Assembly: GCF_014699075.1 (NCBI RefSeq)
Contig: NZ_JACXAB010000006.1
Location: forward strand, 124,001 to 188,000
Direction of reading: 5' to 3'
Origin: Microvirga sp.
GTDB lineage: Bacteria; Pseudomonadota; Alphaproteobacteria; Rhizobiales; Beijerinckiaceae
Length of the DNA: 64,000 nucleotides
Part shown: positions 45,706-54,197 of the stretch, in pieces
Position numbering within the stretch: the stretch's first letter is position 1
Layout of the letters: each line of letters opens with the position of its first letter
Notes under the pieces: generated by a model
What the model was told of the DNA's origin: nothing
The model's database searches: none
The model's input: the letters and a program-made list of their open reading frames with translations, nothing else
Translations under genes and position numbers: made by a program

Positions 45706-47265
45706 CTACCCCACCGCGAACAGATCCCGCGTCTCCGGTCCTTGCGGCTCCTCGAAGGCGTTCGGGTCGCCGGGGGCGGTTTCCCAGCCGAGATCGGGGA
45801 GCGCGATGATGCGCAGGCCGCGCGGGTCGTTGCGGGTCACGACGATGTTGCGGCTTTCCATATAGGCGATGAGGCGCCGCGCCCGGCCGGGCGAGCGGCT
45901 GCCGCAGGCGCGGGCAATCTCGCCGTCCGGCGGGCAGGGTGAGCTTTCCATCGCCGCGCGGGCGATGAGCAGGTAGATGCCCTGGATGTCCTCCGTGAGA
46001 TCGGCCGCGAAGGCGACGGCGCGGTCCCATTCGGTTCCTTGAGCGGTGGCCATATCGACGCCGGCACGGGCGACCGCCAGGCGGCGGCGGAAGGCGTTGA
46101 GGTTCAACGGCTCGCCGGCAACCCGACGGATGCGGCAGCGGACGAGAAAATCCTGATACAGCACGGCCACGGAGCGGAAGGCCGCCTCCGAGTCGTCGAG
46201 GATCTCGCGCAGGATCGCGTCGAGGGTGGCCTCGCGCTCGGCTTTGGACTGCTCGGTCTCCTCCGCCTGCGGCTCGGGTGCTGCGGCAGGCCTTGTGCGG
46301 GCGAGCTGAGCGAGAAGATCGTTCGTGGAAGGAGCCGGCGGGGGCGGAGGTGCGCGTCGCGGCATGACGGGGCGGGCCGCCACCTCGTCCTCGCCCGCCT
46401 TGAAGATGAGGTCGCGGGCGTCTTCCTTCGGCTGCTCAGGCAGCGGCATGAGCGTGAAGGTGCCCGTGCGGGTGGAGGTCTCCACTGCGCCGATGCGGAT
46501 CGGCAGCGGGCGGCGCGACAGGGCGGGGCCCAGCGCTACGAAATGACCGCGCTCGAGGTCGCGGAACATCTCGGCCTGGCGGCGCTCCATGCCCAGAAGA
46601 TCGGCGGCGCGGGCCATGTCGATGTCGAGGAAGGTGCGGCCCATGAGGAAGTTCGAGGCTTCCGCCGCCACGTTCTTGGCGAGCTTGGCGAGGCGCTGGG
46701 TGGCGATGATGCCGGCCAGTCCGCGCTTGCGGCCGCGGCACATGAGGTTGGTCATGGCGCCGAGCGAGACTTTTCGGGCTTCGTCCGAGACCTCGCCTGC
46801 GGCGGCGGGGGCAAAGAGCTGCGCCTCGTCCACCACCACGAGCATCGGATACCAGTAGTCGCGCTCCGCATCGAAGAGGCCGCCGAGGAAGGCCGCCGCG
46901 CAGCGCATCTGTGCCTCCGTGTCGAGGCCCTCCAGGCTCAGCACCACCGAGACCCGGTGCTGGCGCACGCGGGCGGCGATGCGCTGCAGGTCGCCCTCGG
47001 ACCGGGAGGCATCCACCACCACATGGCCGAACTTGTCGGCGAGGGTGACGAAATCGCCCTCGGGGTCGATGATGGCCTGCTGGACGAGGTTGGCGCTCTG
47101 CTCGAGAAGGCGGCGCAGGAGATGCGACTTGCCGGAGCCCGAATTGCCCTGGACGAGCAGACGCGTCGCCAGAAGCTCCTCAAGATCGAGCAAGGCCGAT
47201 TGTCCCCCGGGGGCGGAGGACGCCATTCCCGAAGAGACCTGTCCCATGTCGATGCCAGCCTTCAT
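45706..47265 (-). CDS. HerA/FtsK-like ATPase of unknown role (helicase HerA family)
   Basis: A 519-residue hexameric-type P-loop ATPase. Walker A VQGNSGSGKSHLLRRLLEQS lies near residues 39-58, Walker B MLVVVDEAQLFAPAAAGEVS, then RKRGLAGIIATQRLAKLAKN with the sensor and arginine segment, as in HerA and DUF87 proteins. The C-terminal 150 residues contain a Pro/Ala linker (PRRAPPPPPAPSTNDLLAQL) and helical DNA-binding-like parts (ARACGSRSPGRARRLIAYME). True HerA is paired with NurA; no nurA is adjacent. Stand-alone HerA-like ATPases are often part of mobile or defence loci, but none is apparent here. Start fixed by GAGGGAGG before 47265. Confidence 0.88.
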   Translation of the reverse strand: MKAGIDMGQVSSGMASSAPGGQSALLDLEELLATRLLVQGNSGSGKSHLLRRLLEQSANLVQQAIIDPEGDFVTLADKFGHVVVDASRSEGDLQRIAARVRQHRVSVVLSLEGLDTEAQMRCAAAFLGGLFDAERDYWYPMLVVVDEAQLFAPAAAGEVSDEARKVSLGAMTNLMCRGRKRGLAGIIATQRLAKLAKNVAAEASNFLMGRTFLDIDMARAADLLGMERRQAEMFRDLERGHFVALGPALSRRPLPIRIGAVETSTRTGTFTLMPLPEQPKEDARDLIFKAGEDEVAARPVMPRRAPPPPPAPSTNDLLAQLARTRPAAAPEPQAEETEQSKAEREATLDAILREILDDSEAAFRSVAVLYQDFLVRCRIRRVAGEPLNLNAFRRRLAVARAGVDMATAQGTEWDRAVAFAADLTEDIQGIYLLIARAAMESSPCPPDGEIARACGSRSPGRARRLIAYMESRNIVVTRNDPRGLRIIALPDLGWETAPGDPNAFEEPQGPETRDLFAVG

Positions 47266-47467
47266 CAGCCTCCCTCGTGCCAGTTCAGAACAATCCGGCA
47301 CGGTCCTAACACGGCAAGGCTTAAGGAAGTGCCGGTCGCAGGCAAGCTCTCCACAGGCGAGATGCCGTATCCCCAGCCACGACGCCGCAGGATGAAGGGA
47401 AACACTAGGGACGGAAACACTTGGGCTTGAGGATCATTAATCCGGTCCAAAGCTCCGCCCAGGATGG

Positions 47468-47683
47468 ATGATGCCTATCCCCGCTTACCGAATCACCGAT
47501 AACGCCCCGGTTGTCCAAGCCCAGAGCACGACCCCCGGCACGGAGACGCCAGGGTCGCAGACCACGCCACCCGGCGCAGCGGAGACGGAAGGAGCCTTCG
47601 GCATCCTCGGGATGATGATCTCGGGCCTGATCATCATCTTTGCCATCGTGCTGCTCTACATGCGCTCGCGCAATCGACGCTGA
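47468..47683 (+). CDS. 71-residue single-pass membrane hypothetical protein
   Basis: The product has a polar Thr/Pro-rich N-terminal half (QSTTPGTETPGSQTTPPGAA) and one C-terminal transmembrane helix (GILGMMISGLIIIFAIVLLY) followed by a basic tail MRSRNRR, predicting N-out/C-in. No family recognised. The stop codon is directly adjacent to the convergent MFS gene (no gap). Two tandem ATGs at 47468 and 47471. Confidence 0.7.
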   Translation: MMPIPAYRITDNAPVVQAQSTTPGTETPGSQTTPPGAAETEGAFGILGMMISGLIIIFAIVLLYMRSRNRR

Positions 47684-49195
47684 TCAATCGGCGATTACGG
47701 CTTCCGCTGCCTTCACGGTGTTCCCGCGCAGAGGCTTCTCCTCCAGGGCGAGGAGAAACGCGAGGGAGAGGCCGAAGCCGACGATGGCTGCCAGGAACAC
47801 GTAGCTGAACACGTCGGCGAGATTGACCCCGCTCCGGGCTGCCGCCTCGCCCAGGGCCTCGAAGCTGGCTGCCCCCGTTACGCCTGAGCCGCTGAGCACG
47901 ATGGCGCCGAAGATCGCCACGATGAAGGCCCCGCCGAGCGAGCGGAAGAAATTGGCCGTGCCCGTGGCGGTGCCCATCTCGTGCGGCGCCACGGCGTTCT
48001 GGGTCGTGACCATGGTGACGGGCAGAACCGTTCCCAGGCCGATGCTGATGATGCCGAGCAGGATCTCGACGGCCAGGATGGACAGGGACTGCCCATAGAG
48101 AACAAGCACGCCCGTGGCGACCATGGCCACCAGAAGACCGCCGGTGGGAAGGCGCTTGTAGTGCTTCACCTTCGCCATCGTGCGGCCGGAGAGCGTCGCC
48201 CCGACCACCGTGCCGGCCATGAGGGGAATGAGCGCGAGGCCCGACAGGCTTGCGGAGAGGCCGCGCACCGTCTCGAAATAGACCGGCAGATAGATGGTGA
48301 GCCCGATATAGGTGCCCATGCCGAAGCAGGCCGAGAGGGTCGCCATGCGGACCACGGGATTGTGCAGCACCCCGGGCGGGATCAGGGGTTCGGGCGCAAG
48401 CTTCATCCGCAGCGCAAACAGAACCCAGAGCCCGAGGGAGCCGGCGATGAGGCCGATGATCGGCAGAGAGCCCCAGGGAAAGCGGATGCCGCCCCAGCTC
48501 AGGGCCAGGAGCAGGACGACGGTGGCCGTCACGAGCAGGGCGGCGCCGAGAAGATCGAGCCGATGCGGACGCTCGAACCGCGGCAGCTTCTTCAGGCTGC
48601 GATAGGCAATTCCAAAAGCGACGAGACCCAGCGGGATGTTGATCCAGAAGATCACCGACCAGTGCAGTTTCTCGGCAAAGAAGCCGCCGAGCACAGGCCC
48701 GAGCAGGCTCGAGGACATGAAGACGCTGGCGAAATAGACTTGGTAGCGCCCGCGCTCCTTCGGCGGCACGATGTCGGCGATGATGGTCTGCGCCACGGCG
48801 ATCAATCCGCCCCCGCCGATGCCCTGCAGGCCGCGGGCCAAGATGAGGAAGACCATGCTGGGCGCCAGCGCGCAGGCGATGGAGCCGATGATGAAGATCA
48901 CGATGCCAACCAGCATGATGACCCGCCGGCCATAAGAATCGCTGAGCTTGCCGTAAAGAGGCGTCACGGCCGTGGAGGTCAGGAGATAGACCGTCACGAT
49001 CCAGGACAGGTGCTCCAGGTCGCCGAGTTCATGACCGATGGTAGGCAAGGCCGTTGCAATAATGGTCTGGTCGAGGGCCGCCAGGAACATGGCGAGCAGC
49101 ACGCCGGTGATGATGGTGCGAATTTCGCCGTGAGTCAGGGCTTTGCTCTGGCCCGCATGCGCTTGTGCTGAGGGTGACTGGTCCATCGTGTCCAT
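47684..49195 (-). CDS. MFS drug-resistance transporter, DHA2 (14-helix) family
   Basis: A 503-residue inner-membrane efflux pump of the EmrB/QacA family with about 14 helices. Signatures: LDQTIIATALPTIGHELGDL (motif D1), GKLSDSYGRRVIMLVG (motif A), ILARGLQGIGGGGLIAVAQT and RGRYQVYFASVFMSSSLLGP with GGFF after it (motif C). It exports drugs by proton antiport; no membrane-fusion partner is adjacent. It is divergent from the YcaQ-like gene with a 190-bp gap. Confidence 0.95.
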   Translation of the reverse strand: MDTMDQSPSAQAHAGQSKALTHGEIRTIITGVLLAMFLAALDQTIIATALPTIGHELGDLEHLSWIVTVYLLTSTAVTPLYGKLSDSYGRRVIMLVGIVIFIIGSIACALAPSMVFLILARGLQGIGGGGLIAVAQTIIADIVPPKERGRYQVYFASVFMSSSLLGPVLGGFFAEKLHWSVIFWINIPLGLVAFGIAYRSLKKLPRFERPHRLDLLGAALLVTATVVLLLALSWGGIRFPWGSLPIIGLIAGSLGLWVLFALRMKLAPEPLIPPGVLHNPVVRMATLSACFGMGTYIGLTIYLPVYFETVRGLSASLSGLALIPLMAGTVVGATLSGRTMAKVKHYKRLPTGGLLVAMVATGVLVLYGQSLSILAVEILLGIISIGLGTVLPVTMVTTQNAVAPHEMGTATGTANFFRSLGGAFIVAIFGAIVLSGSGVTGAASFEALGEAAARSGVNLADVFSYVFLAAIVGFGLSLAFLLALEEKPLRGNTVKAAEAVIAD

Positions 49196-49363
49196 CGTGT
49201 TCCGGCAGGCTCATCTAGGGGACAAGCCGAGGCTGTGTCGAACCTCCGCCTGCAGGGCTGCTATGCGTACCGGCTCAAGACTGAGCTAAGTGGCGGCTCC
49301 ATCCACAGGTTCCGCCTTTTCGCTGACGGTTTCGAGGTCCTGCCTCTGGCAAGGGTCGATCCT

Positions 49364-49378
49364 GTTCCTCTATTGTTC
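49364..49378 (+). promoter_or_regulatory. LexA-type operator before the YcaQ-like glycosylase gene
   Basis: GTTC (49364-49367), CTCTATT, GTTC (49375-49378): perfect GTTC-N7-GTTC, ending 5 bp before the ATG. Matches the box at 5837 and, inverted, the one at 56508. Confidence 0.6.
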
Positions 49379-49383
49379 GCACC

Positions 49384-50574
49384 ATGCCGTCCCGCACCCA
49401 CATTACACGCGCCCAGGCCCGGCGGATCGCGCTGGCCGCCCAAGGTCTTCATGAAGGCCGCCCCAATGCGGCAACGAAGCGCCACGTGAGCCGCGTGCTG
49501 CAGCGCTCGCACCTGCTCCAGATCGATTCGGTCAACGTGCTGGTGCGCGCCCATTACATGCCGCTGTTCTCACGGCTTGGCTCCTACGATCGCGGCCTGC
49601 TCGAAAAGACCGCCTATCATCCCAAGAAGCGTGAGGCGTTCGAGTATTGGGGGCACGAGGCCTCCCTGATCCGGCTCGACCTGCAACCGCTCTTCCGCTG
49701 GCGCATGGAGCGCGCGGCGCGGGGCGAAGGCACCTATGGCGGCCTTGCCAGATTCGGGCGCGAGAAGCGCGCCTTCATCGAGGAGGTGCGCCGCGAGATC
49801 GAGGCGCGCGGGCCGATCGGCGCGGGCGAGCTCTCCATCGGCGGCAAGGGGCAGGGCTCCTGGTGGGGCTGGAGCGACGGCAAGCGGGCGCTCGAATGGC
49901 TGTTCTGGGCAGGCCAGGTCACCACCGCCACACGACGGGGTTTCGAACGGGTCTACGACCTGCCGGAGCGGGTGCTGCCCTCCGAGATCCTCAACATGCC
50001 GACTCCCTCGGCCGAGGAGGCGCAGCGGGAACTGCTGCGGCTGTCCATCCGGGCGCTCGGCATCGCGTCGGAACGCTGCCTGCGCGACTATTTCCGCCTG
50101 GAGCCGCAGGACGCCAAGGCGCGCATTCCCGAACTGGTGGAAGCGGGCGACCTCATCCCCATCACCGTCGAGGGCTGGGGTCCGGTCTATCTCGACCCGC
50201 AGGCCAAGATCCCGCGCCGGGTCGAGGCGCGGGCGCTGGTGTCACCCTTCGATCCCATCGTCTGGGAGCGCACGCGCACGGAGCGGCTATTCGATTTCCG
50301 CTACCGGATCGAAATCTACACCCCGGCCGAAAAACGCGAGTTCGGCTATTACTGCCTGCCCTTCGTGCTGGGCGAGCGGATCGTCGCCCGCGTGGATCTC
50401 AAGGCCGACCGGGCTGCGGGCAATCTCATCGTCCACTCCATCCACCCGGAAGCCTCGGTTGCACCCGAGGAAATCGCCCCCGCCCTCGGGGACGAGCTGC
50501 GTCTCATGGCAGAATGGCTCAATCTCGGCTCCATCACGGCGCCGAAGGGATGGCGGAAGCCGTTGCAGGTTTGA
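49384..50574 (+). CDS. winged-helix DNA glycosylase, YcaQ/AlkX family (HTH_42)
   Basis: A 396-residue protein of the HTH_42 (YcaQ) family, whose E. coli member unhooks interstrand crosslinks by cutting N-glycosidic bonds. The catalytic Q-x-D motif is present as LLQIDSVNVLVRAHYMPLFS (Gln and Asp), with YWGHEASL and WWGWSDGKRALEWLFWAGQ downstream. The C-terminal part has VSPFDPIVWERTRTERLFDF. A LexA-type box lies 5 bp before the ATG, agreeing with induction by DNA damage. The start at 49384 is the only one that preserves the N-terminal helix RAQARRIALAAQGL. Confidence 0.9.
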   Translation: MPSRTHITRAQARRIALAAQGLHEGRPNAATKRHVSRVLQRSHLLQIDSVNVLVRAHYMPLFSRLGSYDRGLLEKTAYHPKKREAFEYWGHEASLIRLDLQPLFRWRMERAARGEGTYGGLARFGREKRAFIEEVRREIEARGPIGAGELSIGGKGQGSWWGWSDGKRALEWLFWAGQVTTATRRGFERVYDLPERVLPSEILNMPTPSAEEAQRELLRLSIRALGIASERCLRDYFRLEPQDAKARIPELVEAGDLIPITVEGWGPVYLDPQAKIPRRVEARALVSPFDPIVWERTRTERLFDFRYRIEIYTPAEKREFGYYCLPFVLGERIVARVDLKADRAAGNLIVHSIHPEASVAPEEIAPALGDELRLMAEWLNLGSITAPKGWRKPLQV

Positions 50575-50634
50575 GCCCCACGAAACCGCGCACAAGGCTC
50601 GCCAGACGTCCCGACCTCCCTATGTCATGAGGCC

Positions 50635-51387
50635 ATGAACACGCTTCTCACCCCTGCCACCCGCCTGTGGTTCCGCCTGCGGCTCAACGAGATCGGCCCG
50701 CTGCTCTCCGTATCCGCCTGCGGCTTCTTCGTCTGGGCCTTCATCACGCTTGCCGACGAGGTGCAGGAGGGGGAGACCCATGCGCTCGACAGCGAGCTTC
50801 TGCTGGCGCTCCGCGATCCGCAGAACCCGGCCAACCCCCTCGGCCCCTCCTGGATGGAGGAAGCGGCCCGGGACATCACGGGGCTTGGCGGCTACGCCAT
50901 TCTGTCGATCATTACCCTGGCCACGTGGGTTTATCTGATGATGACCCGTCGGCAGGGCGCAGCACTTCTGGTGATTGTCGCCATCGTCGGGGGCACACTG
51001 ATCTCAACCGGCCTCAAGATGGGCTTCGAGCGGCCGCGGCCGGACCTGGTGCCCCATGCCACCCGGATCTACACGGCCAGCTTCCCCAGCGGTCATGCCA
51101 TGATGTCGGCGATCACCTACCTGACCCTCGGCGCCCTGCTCGCCCGCGTGGAGAAAAGCAGGCGCGCCAGCGCCTTCATCATGGGGCTGGCCATCATCAT
51201 GACCCTGCTGGTCGGCGTGAGCCGCGTCTATCTCGGCGTCCACTGGCCGAGCGATGTGGTCGCCGGCTGGTCGGTGGGCGCAGCCTGGGCGGCCCTGTGC
51301 TGGTTCGTGGCCCTCCAGCTGCAGCGGCGCGGACAGGTGGAGAAGCCGGGCGAAACCTCGCGCTCATCCGACGATAAGTTGGAATGA
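50635..51387 (+). CDS. PAP2 family phosphatase (membrane)
   Basis: A 250-residue integral membrane lipid phosphatase with about five helices. The three catalytic motifs are intact: KMGFERPRP (K-x6-R-P), FPSGHAMMSA (PSGH) and SRVYLGVHWPSDVVAG (S-R-x5-H-x3-D). These enzymes remove phosphate from phosphatidic acid, phosphatidylglycerol phosphate or undecaprenyl pyrophosphate. The stop overlaps the start of the RecX gene by 4 bp. Confidence 0.94.
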   Translation: MNTLLTPATRLWFRLRLNEIGPLLSVSACGFFVWAFITLADEVQEGETHALDSELLLALRDPQNPANPLGPSWMEEAARDITGLGGYAILSIITLATWVYLMMTRRQGAALLVIVAIVGGTLISTGLKMGFERPRPDLVPHATRIYTASFPSGHAMMSAITYLTLGALLARVEKSRRASAFIMGLAIIMTLLVGVSRVYLGVHWPSDVVAGWSVGAAWAALCWFVALQLQRRGQVEKPGETSRSSDDKLE

Positions 51388-51929
51388 CGGACGAGAGCGA
51401 AAAGCCCGTCCGCAAGCCGCCGCGCAAGGTGACGGCGGCCTACCTGCAGCGGGCGGCCATGTCCTATCTCGAACGCTATGCCTCCTCGGCCGAGAACCTG
51501 CGCCGGGTGCTGCGGCGTAAGGTCGACAAGCGCTGCCGCCTGCGCGGCGAGGATCCGGCCGAGTTCCACGAGATGATCGACGAGGTGGTGGCGAGAAGCT
51601 TGAAAATCGGCCTTATCGACGACACCCGCTACGCCGAGGCTCGCGTCGCCACCTTGCGCCGCCGGGGCGGCTCGGCCCGCGCCATCCAGGCGAAACTCTC
51701 GGCCAAAGGGGTCGACCGGGGTACCATCGCGGCGGCGCTCGAAGGCGAGGAAGGCGACGAGGCGCAGGCGGCCCGCGCCTTTGCCCGCCGCCGCAAGCTG
51801 GGACCTTTTCGCCCGGGCGAGCGGGCGCCCTATCGCGACAAGGATCTCGCCGCCATGGCCCGTGCAGGCTTTCGCTTCGACGTTGCGCGGAGCATCATCG
51901 AGGGCGAGCGGGAGGAGGACGAGGTTTAA
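51384..51929 (+). CDS. recX: regulatory protein RecX
   Basis: Modulator that caps RecA filaments and limits recombination. The 181-residue protein has the RecX three-helix repeats: TAAYLQRAAMSYLERYASSA, RRVLRRKVDKRCRLRGEDP, GLIDDTRYAEARVATLRRRG and ARAIQAKLSAKGVDRGTIAA. It overlaps the PAP2 stop (ATGA), so it is co-transcribed with it and not beside recA, unlike in E. coli. Its 3' end overlaps the convergent GNAT gene by 4 bp. Confidence 0.92.
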   Translation: MTDESEKPVRKPPRKVTAAYLQRAAMSYLERYASSAENLRRVLRRKVDKRCRLRGEDPAEFHEMIDEVVARSLKIGLIDDTRYAEARVATLRRRGGSARAIQAKLSAKGVDRGTIAAALEGEEGDEAQAARAFARRRKLGPFRPGERAPYRDKDLAAMARAGFRFDVARSIIEGEREEDEV

Positions 51930-52471
51930 ACGCTGTCCCGCACGAACATGATCGTGGGATTGTCCTTGTAGGCTGTGCGGCAGAACTCCCGGTAGCCGCA
52001 TTTCTCCGCCACGCGGATGGACGGCTCGTTCTCGGGAGCGATGATGCAGGCGGTGCGCACGGGGCCGAAATGCGCCTCGCCCCAGGCGATGGCAGCGCGT
52101 GCGGCCTCCGTGGCATAGCCCCGCCCATGCTGGTCACCGGCGAGCACCCAGCCGATTTCCGGCATGCCGTCGAGGGAGGGGTCGATATCGCGCTTGAAGT
52201 TGCCGAACCCGACCTCGCCCACGAACCGGCCCGTCTCCCTGTCGGTCACAACCCAGTAGCCGAAGCCCAGAAGCGACCAGTGACCGGCATAGCGGAGCAT
52301 CCTGGCCCAAACCTCCTCCCGGGTGGAGGGCTTGCCGCCGATGAACCGAACGCTTCCCGGATCGGTCCAGAGGGCAAGGGAATCGGCGAAATCATCGAGC
52401 CGATGCCCGCGCAGGACGAGGCGCTCAGTCTCGATGACCGGAACGGCGGTGGCGGAGAAGAGCTTCGACAT
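51926..52471 (-). CDS. GNAT family N-acetyltransferase (RimJ/RimL-like)
   Basis: A 181-residue acetyltransferase: ETERLVLRGHRLDDFADSLA at the N-terminus, GFGYWVVTDRETGRFVGEVG in strand beta4, the acetyl-CoA loop LAGDQHGRGYATEAARAAIA (Q/R-x2-G-x-G/A) and VRTACIIAPENEPSIRVAEK near the end. Related to ribosomal-protein alanine acetyltransferases and to many general small-molecule acetylases; substrate unknown. Ends in a 4-bp convergent overlap with recX. Confidence 0.93.
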   Translation of the reverse strand: MSKLFSATAVPVIETERLVLRGHRLDDFADSLALWTDPGSVRFIGGKPSTREEVWARMLRYAGHWSLLGFGYWVVTDRETGRFVGEVGFGNFKRDIDPSLDGMPEIGWVLAGDQHGRGYATEAARAAIAWGEAHFGPVRTACIIAPENEPSIRVAEKCGYREFCRTAYKDNPTIMFVRDSV

Positions 52472-52624
52472 GGGTTACTCTGATCGTTTCATTATAGCGG
52501 CCGGCATACAGGTCAGCGTTTCAGGGCTCAAGAGGCACGCTGACGAACGGCTTTGCAGAAGAAGGCCTGGAGGCTGACGCCTCCTGTCCTAGATCACCAA
52601 CCTCACCGCACAAGGAGATCAGGA

Positions 52625-53047
52625 ATGAACCGCAAGGCAAGAGCCGTCTGGCAGGGCACGGGCAAGGAAGGCACCGGCCACCTCACCTCGGATTCCGGCG
52701 TTCTGTCCTCGACGCCCTATTCCTTCAAGACGCGCTTCGAGAACGAGAAGGGCACGAACCCGGAAGAACTGATCGCCGCCGCCCATGCAGGCTGCTTCAC
52801 CATGGCGCTCGCTTTCCAACTTCAAGGCGCAGGCTTCACGCCGAACGAGCTGGCCACGGAAGCGGTGGTCTCCCTCGAACAGGAGGGCGGCGGATTTGCG
52901 ATCAAGAAATCGGCCCTGACGCTGAACGCCAACGTGCCGGGCATCGACCGCGCCAAGTTCGAGGAACTCGCCCGCGCGGCCGAGAAGAACTGCCCCGTGT
53001 CGAAGGTGCTCAACGCTGAAATCACGATGGATTTCACGCTGGCGTAA
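52625..53047 (+). CDS. OsmC family peroxiredoxin
   Basis: A 140-residue OsmC-type thiol peroxidase that reduces organic hydroperoxides. Begins MNRKARAVWQGTGKEGTGHL and has two catalytic cysteines, AAHAGCFTMALAFQL and KNCPVSKVLNA, with the Arg/Glu set GTNPEELIAAAHAG. Classical OsmC length. AAGGAG before ATG 52625 fixes the start. Stands alone, followed by an intergenic repeat. Confidence 0.95.
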   Translation: MNRKARAVWQGTGKEGTGHLTSDSGVLSSTPYSFKTRFENEKGTNPEELIAAAHAGCFTMALAFQLQGAGFTPNELATEAVVSLEQEGGGFAIKKSALTLNANVPGIDRAKFEELARAAEKNCPVSKVLNAEITMDFTLA

Positions 53048-53067
53048 GTCTCGCTTTCAGAACGCGT

Positions 53068-53166
53068 CATCCCGGGGCTGCGGAGCAGAACCCGGGATCG
53101 GCGGACAAGAATGGCGACGCATCCTGAAAGCGATCCCGGATCGGCTGACGCCGTCCGGGATGACGC
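53068..53166. repeat. REP-like palindromic repeat between OsmC and TRAP genes
   Basis: GTCATCCCGGGGC...CCCGGGATCGGCGGAC, then CGATCCCGGATCGGCTGACG and CGTCCGGGATGACGC: interlocking arms with a central GCGACGCATCCTGAAAGCG. Same family as 5670 and 56199. Confidence 0.75.
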
Positions 53167-53182
53167 TTGAATTTTCTGCCTA

Positions 53183-54166
53183 CTATGACCCCGCCTTCTT
53201 GTAGGCATCGACGATGGCCTGCCCGTCAGGGCCGGCCTTCTTCAGCCAATCGGCCGTCAGCTGCTCGCCGACCTTCAGGAGGCCTGCCTTCAGCTCGGGT
53301 CCTGGAGGCTGCACCTTCATGCCCTTCGCGGTCATCTGCTCCACGTACCACTTGGTCTTTTCCTGCGCGGTCTTCCAGCCCCGCTCCTCGGCCGTCTTGG
53401 CAGCCTTCAGCACGGCCTCCTGGGTTGGCTTGTCGAGAGCATCGAACGCCGCCTTGTTCACGAAGGTGATGTTCTTCGGAATCCAGGCCTGCGCGTCGTA
53501 GAAGTGGGTGAGCGATTCCCACACTTTCGAGTCATAGCCTGTCGCGCCCGAGGTCATGAAGGTGTTGACCACGCCGGTGGCGAGCGCCTGCGGCAGGTCG
53601 GCGGCCTGCACCGTCACCGGTTGCGCGCCGACGAGTTCGGCGATGCGGGCGGTGCCGGGATTGTAGGAGCGCCACTTCACGCCCTTCAGGTCTTCGACGG
53701 TGTTGATGTCCTTCTTGGCGAAGATGCCTTGCGGCGGCCACGGCACCGCGAAGAGCAGCATCAGGCCCTGGCTCGACAGCTTCTTCTCGAGCGCCGGACG
53801 CTGCACGTCCAGGAGCTTCTTCGCCTGGTCGAACGAGGTGGCGAGGAAAGGCACCACGTCGAGGCCGTAAACCGGGTCCTCGTTCTCGTGCAGCGACATC
53901 AGCACCTCGCCGGCCTGGGCCTGTCCGGTCTGCACCGCGCGCTTGATCTCGGGCGCCTTGAACAGCGAGGCGTTGCCGTGGACCGTGATCTGCAGCTTGC
54001 CGCCGGTGGCATCCGCCACATCCTTGGAGAAGGCGTTCAGGTTCTCGGTGTGGAAGTTGTCCGGCGGATAGGCCGCAGGCAGGTTCCATTTGGTCTGCGC
54101 TAGGGCGGGTGCTGCCATCAGCAGAACACCGGCGAGGCTTAAAGAGAAGCGCGTCATGTGTTTCAT
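53183..54166 (-). CDS. TRAP transporter substrate-binding protein (DctP family)
   Basis: Periplasmic receptor of a tripartite ATP-independent transporter. The 327-residue protein has a signal peptide (MTRFSLSLAGVLLMAAPALA cleaved before QTKWNL) and the DctP pattern: TKWNLPAAYPPDNFHTENLN, QAGEVLMSLHENEDPVYGLD, GVKWRSYNPGTARIAELVGA with the conserved carboxylate-binding Arg, and MTSGATGYDSKVWESLTHFY. The ligand is probably an organic acid. Last gene of the leftward dctQ-dctM-dctP operon; ATG at 54166 has GGGAGA upstream. Confidence 0.95.
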   Translation of the reverse strand: MKHMTRFSLSLAGVLLMAAPALAQTKWNLPAAYPPDNFHTENLNAFSKDVADATGGKLQITVHGNASLFKAPEIKRAVQTGQAQAGEVLMSLHENEDPVYGLDVVPFLATSFDQAKKLLDVQRPALEKKLSSQGLMLLFAVPWPPQGIFAKKDINTVEDLKGVKWRSYNPGTARIAELVGAQPVTVQAADLPQALATGVVNTFMTSGATGYDSKVWESLTHFYDAQAWIPKNITFVNKAAFDALDKPTQEAVLKAAKTAEERGWKTAQEKTKWYVEQMTAKGMKVQPPGPELKAGLLKVGEQLTADWLKKAGPDGQAIVDAYKKAGS

Positions 54167-54197
54167 CGGTTTGTCTCCCTCTTTGTTGTGAACGAGC

